Below, piece by piece: positions 28,974-36,051 of a stretch of DNA of 36,051 bases. The DNA is from Lutibacter sp. (GTDB lineage Bacteria; Bacteroidota; Bacteroidia; Flavobacteriales; Flavobacteriaceae). The notes beneath the pieces were generated by a model that was given only the letters and a program-made list of their open reading frames with translations, ran no database searches and was not told the origin of the DNA. The stretch is taken from positions 1 to 36,051 of the forward strand of contig JACUUQ010000007.1 in the NCBI GenBank assembly GCA_014859175.1, written 5' to 3'. A program made the translations under genes and the position numbers. Position 1 is the first letter of the stretch. Each line of letters begins with the position of its first letter.

Positions 28974-31490
28974 TTAGTTTTTTAAAGTTTTTTCTGTTTT
29001 GTTTTTTCCTATCGACAGCATATTCGCGAACAATTTATAGGCTCCTGAAACGCCGGCAGGCAATTCCCTGAAAAAACTCAATCCGGTATAAATAAAATTC
29101 CCTTTGCCGTATTTCGCAACCAACAAACTTCCTTTGCTTTCGGGGTCGTTTTTATCGTTCATGCTTAAAATAGCTTCAAATTTAGGATCCCATTCACTTG
29201 GAAAATACAAACCACGCTCCTGAACCCAGCCTTCAAAATCCTTATCCGTAATTTTATTTGGGAAATTCAGCAGTTCGTGGGCAGGATTCACCATTCGAAC
29301 TTCGGCATCTTCTTCCGTAACCCTGTCGTTTGATAATTTTAAATGATAAGGCGCCACTTCATTAACTTTTAATCCGCGGCTTGTGTTGTACTGCACAATT
29401 AAAGTCCCGCCGTTTTCGGTGTAACTGTGCAAGATTTTTTGATAAAATTTCGCGCGATCATTGGTATTATAAGCCCTGATTCCAAGCACAATGGCGTCAA
29501 AATTTACCAATTTTTCTGGTGTGATATCATCCTCATTTAATTCAACAACGGTATAGCCCATTTGACGTAAAGCGGTTGGAACGGCATCACCGGCACCGTG
29601 AATATAGCCAATTACCTGCCCTTTTTTTTCAATGGTTAACCGAACCAATTTTGTTTCTGAAGGCATTACAACTGACTGAAATGGAATGTGATTGTAATTA
29701 ATTTCAACCAATTCATCGGTGTATTTTTTATTACCGATTTGCACCACCGGATTGATAACTGCTTCCGCAGCTTTGGAAGGCGGCTTCACTTCAAATTCGA
29801 AATTTTGCTCTTCGCCTTTTTCTTTTAGGTTGAATGAAAAACTTTTTGGGGAAACAGTCCAAAATTCGGGAATGTTTAAGGACAAATTTCCGCTTAAATT
29901 TTCTTTGATGGCTTTTACCTTAACATTAATTTTTTGGGCTTTTTCATCGGCAAAAATATAGGCTTTTTCACCAAATGAAGCAGAAACTTCGGGCAGTATT
30001 TCAAAAGGTTTGTACACTTCTCCTTTTACCGGATCGTTGTATTTGTAAACCACATTTTTGGCAAAAGGAATTGTGAATCCGTTAAAATTTACCTTAAAAT
30101 TGGCCACGATAACTCTTGGTGTTTCGGGCAAGCCAATTAAATTTTGGTCTGAAACCCGGTACATTCCAATACTGCCTTTTTCGCGCAACCAATAAGGTGA
30201 AGTTTGCTGAATTTCTGAAGGAATTTCAACGGATAAAGAAAGTGAATTCGCCCTATTTTGTTTTAAGACAATAACAGAATCCATTTTTGCATTTAAAGGT
30301 AAAATTTCCACCGATTCCAGCGAAATAGTTTCGTTGCTCCTGTTCACAGCTTCAATTTTCAAGGTATTTTTTGAATTTGCCGTTGTTGATGCATTATTGG
30401 CCACAACTTCCAAATACAATCCGGCGCAAGCGGCAATAATATCCTTAATTTCATTGGATTTCAGTAGTTTCCAATGGTCATCTTTCAATTGCTGAATTAA
30501 TTTATAGGCTTCAATTAAACTGGGAATGCTCGCGGCCGGATTTCTAAAATTGTAATCGGCTTCAACTTTTTGTAAAATTTTCCCGATTTCCTTTCCGCCT
30601 TCCACGCGATTCCAAGAAGTGTCTATGCCGTCAAAAACATTTTTATTTGCCGGAAAATCACCTTTCAAAAACTCCAGATATTCCTTTTCCGTACCTCGTG
30701 AACCTGTGCTTCCAAAACCCTGGGATTCGTGACGGCTCCTGCTTAACGAAGCTATTTCACTGTTGGACAATCCTTTGCTTGCGTAATAAGTTCCGATTTC
30801 AAGCGACAATAAATTGGTTTTATCGGCCTTGTTAAAATTTTCTTCGCTTCCATAAAACCACCAGGAAGTGTTAAAAAACAAACGTTTTGGCTGCCAAACG
30901 GCATCGTTTTGCAAATGTGTTTTATAGGTTTTGTCTGAAGCCAAATCAAATGCCTCAACGCCTAACATTGCAGAAGAAGTATGATGTCCGTGCGTGGTTC
31001 CCGGAGTTTTGTGGTTAAATCTGTTGATGATCACATCGGGTTTTAATTTTCTGATGGTTGCCACCACATCATTTAAAACGGCTTCCTTATTCCACATAAT
31101 GAGCGTTTCATCGGGATGTTTTGAGTAGCCAAAATCGTTGGCGCGCGTAAAAAATTGTTCTCCGCCGTCTATGCGCCTTGCCGCCAGTAATTCCTGCGTT
31201 CTGATTACACCCAACAATTCGCTGAGTTCCGGTCCGATTAAATTTTGTCCGCCATCGCCTCTTGTGAAGCTTAAATAAGCGGTACGCGCTTTAACATCGT
31301 TGGCAAAATAGGAAATAAGTCGGGTATTTTCGTCATCGGGATGTGCAGCGATATACAAAACCGTTCCTAAAAAATTAAGTTTTTGAATGGATTCGTAGAT
31401 TTCTCCGGAAGTTGGTTTTTTGGGTGCTTGCGCAAAAGTTATGGTGGTGCAAAAGATTGAAAGGAATAAAAAGGAAACTATTTTCTTCAT
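28974..31490 (-). CDS. PIG-L (LmbE-like) family deacetylase
   Basis: LNFLGTVLYIAAHPDDENTRLISYFANDVKARTAYLSFTRGDGGQNLIGPELSELLGVIRTQELLAARRIDGGEQFFTRANDFGYSKHPDET; exported, 838 aa. Confidence 0.93.
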   Translation of the reverse strand: MKKIVSFLFLSIFCTTITFAQAPKKPTSGEIYESIQKLNFLGTVLYIAAHPDDENTRLISYFANDVKARTAYLSFTRGDGGQNLIGPELSELLGVIRTQELLAARRIDGGEQFFTRANDFGYSKHPDETLIMWNKEAVLNDVVATIRKLKPDVIINRFNHKTPGTTHGHHTSSAMLGVEAFDLASDKTYKTHLQNDAVWQPKRLFFNTSWWFYGSEENFNKADKTNLLSLEIGTYYASKGLSNSEIASLSRSRHESQGFGSTGSRGTEKEYLEFLKGDFPANKNVFDGIDTSWNRVEGGKEIGKILQKVEADYNFRNPAASIPSLIEAYKLIQQLKDDHWKLLKSNEIKDIIAACAGLYLEVVANNASTTANSKNTLKIEAVNRSNETISLESVEILPLNAKMDSVIVLKQNRANSLSLSVEIPSEIQQTSPYWLREKGSIGMYRVSDQNLIGLPETPRVIVANFKVNFNGFTIPFAKNVVYKYNDPVKGEVYKPFEILPEVSASFGEKAYIFADEKAQKINVKVKAIKENLSGNLSLNIPEFWTVSPKSFSFNLKEKGEEQNFEFEVKPPSKAAEAVINPVVQIGNKKYTDELVEINYNHIPFQSVVMPSETKLVRLTIEKKGQVIGYIHGAGDAVPTALRQMGYTVVELNEDDITPEKLVNFDAIVLGIRAYNTNDRAKFYQKILHSYTENGGTLIVQYNTSRGLKVNEVAPYHLKLSNDRVTEEDAEVRMVNPAHELLNFPNKITDKDFEGWVQERGLYFPSEWDPKFEAILSMNDKNDPESKGSLLVAKYGKGNFIYTGLSFFRELPAGVSGAYKLFANMLSIGKNKTEKTLKN

Positions 31491-31578
31491 TTATATTTGA
31501 TTTTTTAGCAGAAATCAAATATAAAATTAAATTTTAGACTTCACTTTTTTTTATGAAGGTATTAACATTTTTACAAAA

Positions 31579-31666
31579 GATGAAACGAGCCATAACAAAT
31601 TTTGATACACAGTAGAATGATTAATGGCGAACAGCATCTGTACCAATAAAAAATAAAATTTAAACA
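31579..31666 (+). repeat. 88-bp-family repeat, copy B1 (tandem)
   Basis: gatgaaacgagccataacaaattttgatacacagtagaatgattaatggcgaacagcatctgtaccaataaaaaataaaatttaaaca; identical to the next unit. Confidence 0.95.
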
Positions 31667-31754
31667 GATGAAACGAGCCATAACAAATTTTGATACACAG
31701 TAGAATGATTAATGGCGAACAGCATCTGTACCAATAAAAAATAAAATTTAAACA
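31667..31754 (+). repeat. 88-bp-family repeat, copy B2 (tandem)
   Basis: Perfect second copy, followed by gatgaaaagttat... Confidence 0.95.
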
Positions 31755-31860
31755 GATGAAAAGTTATATATTATTTGTTAGTAATTCAAACTCCGTATTC
31801 TATGTTAAAATCCAAGTAAAAAAATTATAAAAAATCAATTTAAATGAAATTTATATTTAA

Positions 31861-31895
31861 CCGCAAGGAATGCAAGGTTTTACGCAAGGTTCGCT
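31861..31895. repeat. Degenerate short repeats (gcaagg-type)
   Basis: ccgcaaggaatgcaaggttttacgcaaggttcgc. Confidence 0.6.
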
Positions 31896-31918
31896 AAAAA
31901 GTTAATTATTTCTGTGAG

Positions 31919-32017
31919 TTTATAGTGATTCTGAGAGAAAATCGTGTAATTAAATTGTTACACAGAGATTCACAAAGAAAAAACACAAAGATTCACAAAG
32001 TTTTAAATCACTATAAA
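31919..32017. repeat. Small element bounded by a 12-bp perfect inverted repeat and containing degenerate cacaaagatt repeats
   Basis: tttatagtgatt (31919-31930) ... aatcactataaa (32006-32017), enclosing ttacacagagattcacaaagaaaaaacacaaagattcacaaag. Confidence 0.65.
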
Positions 32018-32118
32018 TCAACTTTAGTTAATTTCAATTTTAAAAGCAAAGGGCGAAATTTTATTTTGGTTAATATTTAATTATGCCATTTTCAAAACCG
32101 TAAATCGTAAATCTATTC

Positions 32119-32223
32119 GCGTTAGGGATTGAAGCGGAAAACCTTTTTAGCGGTTTTTCACCGGTAAAAAGTTTGTAACGAAAAGCCCGACCCGCCTTTT
32201 CGGCGGGGAACGCCCAAAATGAT
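32119..32223 (-). repeat. Dispersed intergenic repeat, GGGCGTTCCCC...CCCTAACGC family, copy 2
   Basis: Reverse strand atcattttgggcgttccccgccgaaaaggcgggtcgggctttt ... ttccgcttcaatccctaacgc. Confidence 0.85.
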
Positions 32224-32350
32224 TGTTTCATTGCTTAAAATAAGACAAAAATTGCCGCATATTTTATATTGATAACGTGTTGATAAAAAATCTTTTTAAA
32301 ACAACATATTTAGAATATATTTGTAACTCATTCCATTAAAATAACCATAA

Positions 32351-33469
32351 ATGAAATTTATAGTATCAAGCGGACAATTATTAAAACAACTTCAGGTATT
32401 GGGAGGCGTTATCAACAGCAACAATACATTGCCAATTTTAGATAATTTTTTGTTCGAATTAAAAGAAAACGAACTAAAAATATCGGCTTCGGATTTAGAA
32501 ACAATCATGAGCACAATTATTGAAGTGGAATCAGAATCGGAGGGATCTGTGGCAATTTCAGCGCGATTATTACTGGATACTTTAAAAACATTCCCAAACC
32601 AGCCATTGACTTTTAAAACTGAAGAAAACAGCACCATTGAAATAAGCTCGAGCCACGGGAAATATGATATGGCGTATTTTGACGGCAATGAATTTCCAAA
32701 AGCGGTAACGCTTGAGTCGCCAAGCAGCACCACGATTCCGGGCGACGTTTTGGCCACGGCGATTTCTAAAACCATTTTTGCCGCAGGAAACGATGATTTA
32801 AGGCCTGTGATGAGCGGCGTGTTTTTTCAGTTTAACGCTGATAACTTAACTTTTGTGGCCACAGACGCACACAAATTGGTTAAATATTCGAGAACCGATG
32901 TTACCGCAAATGAACCTGCGGAATTCATTATGCCAAAAAAACCGCTTAATTTATTGAAGGGAATTTTAGCGGGTTCAAACAGTGATGTGACCGTAGAATA
33001 TAACAATTCGAACGCAAAGTTCATTTTTGACAATGTGGTGTTGGTTTGTAGATTGATAGACGGAAAATACCCAAATTATGAAGCCGTTATTCCAAAAGAA
33101 AATCCGAATAAACTAACCGTTGACCGAGGCACTTTTTTAAACTCGGTGAAACGTGTATCAATTTTCTCGAGCAAAACAACGCACCAAATTCGTTTGAAAA
33201 TGGCCGGAACAGAATTAAATATTTCTGCGGAAGACATTGATTACTCAAACAAAGCAGAAGAGCGTTTGGCCTGTGATTACCAAGGAGATGATATGCAAAT
33301 TGGCTTTAATTCCCGTTTTTTAACCGAAATGTTGAGCAATTTAAACTCAAACGACGTTTTGATTGAAATGTCAATGCCAAACAGGGCAGGAATTTTAACG
33401 CCAGCTGACGGAATTGAAGAAGGCGAATTTATTACCATGTTGGTAATGCCGGTGATGTTGAATAACTAA
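32351..33469 (+). CDS. dnaN: DNA polymerase III subunit beta
   Basis: MKFIVSSGQLLKQLQVLGGVINSNNTLPILDNFLFELKENELKISASDLETIMST; C-terminal ITMLVMPVMLNN. Confidence 0.97.
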   Translation: MKFIVSSGQLLKQLQVLGGVINSNNTLPILDNFLFELKENELKISASDLETIMSTIIEVESESEGSVAISARLLLDTLKTFPNQPLTFKTEENSTIEISSSHGKYDMAYFDGNEFPKAVTLESPSSTTIPGDVLATAISKTIFAAGNDDLRPVMSGVFFQFNADNLTFVATDAHKLVKYSRTDVTANEPAEFIMPKKPLNLLKGILAGSNSDVTVEYNNSNAKFIFDNVVLVCRLIDGKYPNYEAVIPKENPNKLTVDRGTFLNSVKRVSIFSSKTTHQIRLKMAGTELNISAEDIDYSNKAEERLACDYQGDDMQIGFNSRFLTEMLSNLNSNDVLIEMSMPNRAGILTPADGIEEGEFITMLVMPVMLNN

Positions 33470-33492
33470 GCATTGCTAAAAATTTCAACGAT

Positions 33493-33517
33493 AAAATCCG
33501 CTTTCCGCGGATTTTTT
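33493..33517 (+). terminator. Rho-independent terminator after dnaN
   Basis: aaaatccgc-tttcc-gcggatttttt. Confidence 0.85.
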
Positions 33518-33541
33518 TGTACTATTGTTTAAAACCATTTT

Positions 33542-34132
33542 ATGAATTTTTTAGCCCATTTATACCTTTCAAAAAACAACAAAAACATTTTAATCGGCAA
33601 TTTTATTGCTGATGCGGTGAAAGGAAAAAAACACGAAAATTATCCGAAAGAAATTCAGGCAGGCATTTTATTGCACAGGCAAATAGATTATTTTACTGAT
33701 ACGCACCCAATTGTAAAACAAAGCAAACGGCGTTTGCACCCAAAATATGGCCATTACCGCGGAATTATCATTGATATTTTGTATGATCATTTTTTGGCAA
33801 AAAATTGGATTAATTATTCCATGTTAACATTGCCGGTTTACGCAAGCCGCGTTTATACTATTTTTCAGGACCAGGTTGAAACCTTCCCAACTGAGATTCA
33901 GAAAATGCTTCCTTATATGGTAGAACAAAACTGGTTGGCAAGTTATGCTTTTATTCCCGGCATAGAAAATACGTTAATTGGCATGAACAAGCGCACCAAA
34001 GGAAATTCAAAAATGGATTTAGCAACACAAGATTTGGTGAAAAATTACGAAGATTTTGAATCGGATTTTACAGTATTTTTTAAAGAATTGATAGCATTTA
34101 CTGATGAGAAAACTAAAGAATTATTAAAATGA
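33542..34132 (+). CDS. ACP phosphodiesterase (AcpH-like, DUF479)
   Basis: MNFLAHLYLSKNNKNILIGNFIADAVKGK...GILLHRQIDYFTDTHPIVKQSKRRLHPKYGHYRGIIIDILYDHFLAKNW. Confidence 0.9.
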   Translation: MNFLAHLYLSKNNKNILIGNFIADAVKGKKHENYPKEIQAGILLHRQIDYFTDTHPIVKQSKRRLHPKYGHYRGIIIDILYDHFLAKNWINYSMLTLPVYASRVYTIFQDQVETFPTEIQKMLPYMVEQNWLASYAFIPGIENTLIGMNKRTKGNSKMDLATQDLVKNYEDFESDFTVFFKELIAFTDEKTKELLK

Positions 34133-35832
34133 AAAAAATTATCCCAATTATTGCATTCGTTTTTCTTTTTACGCAATGTAAAATAAAAACCATAGAAAAT
34201 GTTGAAAATAACAAACTAACCGGATTTATTGCCGATAGTGCCATGGTGGTGAGCGCCCGGGAAGAAGCCTCAAAAATTGGGGTTGCTATAATGCAAAAAG
34301 GCGGAAATGCTTTTGACGCGATGATTGCAACAGAGCTTTCTTTGGCGGTTGCTTATCCGTTTGCCGGAAATATTGGCGGCGGCGGATTTATGGTTTACAG
34401 AACCCACGAAGGCAAAACCGGTGCCTTGGATTACAGGGAAAAAGCGCCGCAGGCAGCTTCAAAAAATATGTATTTGGATGAAAACGGCGATATTATTCAA
34501 GGAAAAAGCACCTTGGGCGCAATGGCCGTTGGCGTTCCGGGAACGGTGGACGGATTGTTTAAAGTCCACCAAAAATTTGGAAGTTTGCCATTTTCAGAAT
34601 TGATTCAGCCTTCCATTGATTTGGCCAATAAAGGTGTTGTGGTCACCAAAAAACAGGCAGAAAGAATTGCCAAACAACGACATTTTTTTTCTGAAGTAAA
34701 TGGCACCAAAATTATATTGGACAATGATTGGAAAGAAGGAGACACCATTAAATATGTGATGTTGGCAAAAACGTTGGAAAGAATCAGGGATTTGGGAAGA
34801 GACGGATTTTATAAAGGCGAAACTGCCGATATGCTGGTGAATTGTGTTCAGAAATTAGGCGGAATCATCACCAAAGCGGATTTGGAAAACTACGAAGCAA
34901 CATGGAGAACTCCGATTGCGTTTAATTACAAAGATTTGAAAATTATTTCCATGTCGCCACCATCAAGCGGCGGAATTTGCAACGCACAAATTTTTAAGGC
35001 GATTGAACCTTTTGATATAGCTTCTTACGGACACAATTCCTTGAAATCCATTCAATTGCTTACAGAAGCCGAAAGAAGAGCCTATGCAGACCGTTCCTAT
35101 TATTTAGGCGATCCTGATTTTGTGAAAATTCCGATTGACACATTAATCTCATCAAAATACGTTCAAAAAAGAATGGCCAGTTTTTCATGGGACAAAGCCA
35201 CGCCTTCTTCAACTTTGCAGCACGGGAAAATTACGGGTTATGAAAGTGATGAAACCACGCATTATTCCATTGTTGACAAATATGGAAATTCAATCTCTGC
35301 AACAACCACCTTAAATGGCGCTTACGGCTCGAAAGTGTTTGTTTCTGAAGGCGGTTTCTTTTTAAACAATGAAATGGACGATTTCAGTTCGAAACCGGGA
35401 ACTCCCAATATGTTTGGATTGATTGGTGCTGAAGCAAATGCCATTGCTCCCGGAAAACGCATGCTAAGTTCTATGACACCCACCATTGTTGAAAAAAACA
35501 ATCGGTTTTATATGTCCGTTGGCTCACCTGGCGGTTCAACCATCATCACATCAGTGCTGCAAACAATATTAAATGTGTATGAATTTAAAATGGGCATGCA
35601 GGATGCCGTAAACGCACCTAGATTTCACCACCAATGGCTGCCGGATGTTGTTACATTTGAACCGAATGGTTTTGACGGTTTGTTATTAAATCAATTACAG
35701 GAAAAAGGCTATCAAATTAAACAGGAAAATTCCGTAATTTTAGGCAAAGTTGATGCTATTTTGCGATTGCCAAACGGTAAACTGGAAGGCGGTGCAGATT
35801 ATAGAGGCGATGATAAAGCGGTAGGGTTTTAA
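34129..35832 (+). CDS. ggt: Gamma-glutamyltransferase
   Basis: MVVSAREEASKIGVAIMQKGGNAFDAMIATELSLAVAYPFAGNIGGGGFMVYR; DETTHYSIVDKYGNSISATTTLNGAYGSKV; PGGSTIITSVLQ. Start overlaps the upstream stop (ATGA); lipoprotein-like N-terminus (FLFTQCK). Confidence 0.95.
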   Translation: MKKIIPIIAFVFLFTQCKIKTIENVENNKLTGFIADSAMVVSAREEASKIGVAIMQKGGNAFDAMIATELSLAVAYPFAGNIGGGGFMVYRTHEGKTGALDYREKAPQAASKNMYLDENGDIIQGKSTLGAMAVGVPGTVDGLFKVHQKFGSLPFSELIQPSIDLANKGVVVTKKQAERIAKQRHFFSEVNGTKIILDNDWKEGDTIKYVMLAKTLERIRDLGRDGFYKGETADMLVNCVQKLGGIITKADLENYEATWRTPIAFNYKDLKIISMSPPSSGGICNAQIFKAIEPFDIASYGHNSLKSIQLLTEAERRAYADRSYYLGDPDFVKIPIDTLISSKYVQKRMASFSWDKATPSSTLQHGKITGYESDETTHYSIVDKYGNSISATTTLNGAYGSKVFVSEGGFFLNNEMDDFSSKPGTPNMFGLIGAEANAIAPGKRMLSSMTPTIVEKNNRFYMSVGSPGGSTIITSVLQTILNVYEFKMGMQDAVNAPRFHHQWLPDVVTFEPNGFDGLLLNQLQEKGYQIKQENSVILGKVDAILRLPNGKLEGGADYRGDDKAVGF

Positions 35833-35860
35833 GCCCCCTAACCCCCGAAGGGGGAACTGA
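35833..35860. repeat. ccccctaacccccgaagggggaac hairpin, possible terminator / dispersed repeat
   Basis: ccccc-gaa-ggggg stem directly after the ggt stop. Confidence 0.6.
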
Positions 35861-35972
35861 CAGTTTGATATAACAAATTGCGTTTTTTAGAGCTGCGTTT
35901 CATCAATATCTTTAAACACCAAAATTATATTTTCATTTTTAAACCTTAGATTTACAACAAAAATATTGCGCT

Positions 35973-36023
35973 ATGAAAAATGAAATCACTATTCCTGATG
36001 AAACGAGCCATAACAAATTTTGA
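35973..36023 (+). pseudogene. 5' stub resembling the start of an ORF6N-domain gene, ended by an 88-bp-family repeat
   Basis: MKNEITIPDETSHNKF*; the first residues resemble the leader of ORF6N proteins (recalled pattern ..EI.I.DE.IMNKIY..); stop lies inside the repeat. Confidence 0.4.
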
Positions 36024-36051
36024 TACACACAGAAATGATTAATGGCGAACA
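35997..36051 (+). repeat. 88-bp-family repeat, copy C (cut by the window edge)
   Basis: gatgaaacgagccataacaaattttgatacacacagaaatgattaatggcgaaca; matches copies B1/B2 with a few differences. Confidence 0.88.

Noticed and set aside
31579-31754. Tandem 88-bp units as a CRISPR array
   Set aside because: The units are contiguous and identical with no variable spacers, only two units are present, and there are no cas genes.
31757-31831. 24-aa ORF MKSYILFVSNSNSVFYVKIQVKKL directly after the tandem repeat
   Set aside because: Short, no coupling partner, no recognisable family; its start codon belongs to the repeat edge.

Overview
This window looks like a Bacteroidetes (Flavobacteriia-type) chromosome segment: AT-rich, with TTG-N17-20-TAnnTTTG promoters and gliding genes gldF/gldG. 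From left to right it holds: a truncated pyruvate:ferredoxin oxidoreductase (nifJ) that the ORF track omits; a tightly packed minus-strand carotenoid operon (crtI-crtB-hypothetical-crtZ-crtY-photolyase) preceded by a CarH/LitR-like MerR-B12 regulator; an AAA_14/DUF4143 ATPase that appears inserted at the 3' end of carB; carB; rpmH (also missing from the track); an SDR; pyrG; yidC; two tandem STAS-like paralogs; purC; phoH; a SAM hydrolase; an ABM protein; gldF/gldG; two DUF2911 proteins; a Bro-N protein; a sodium:solute symporter with a 34-aa microprotein squeezed between it and a PIG-L deacetylase; a repeat-rich intergenic region; dnaN; an ACP phosphodiesterase-like protein; and gamma-glutamyltransferase. 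The observations most worth follow-up are: (i) a shared TTGTTYRA-N16-TYRAACAA operator at the merR and crtI promoters; (ii) a decayed copy of the carB 3' end plus its terminator on the far side of the DUF4143 ATPase gene, a footprint of insertion at a gene end; (iii) an 88-bp repeat, twice in perfect tandem and also present elsewhere, that abuts start codons; (iv) a translationally coupled microprotein next to the symporter. No CRISPR array, tRNA, rRNA or complete transposon was recognised. I do not see a clear-cut new defence system.
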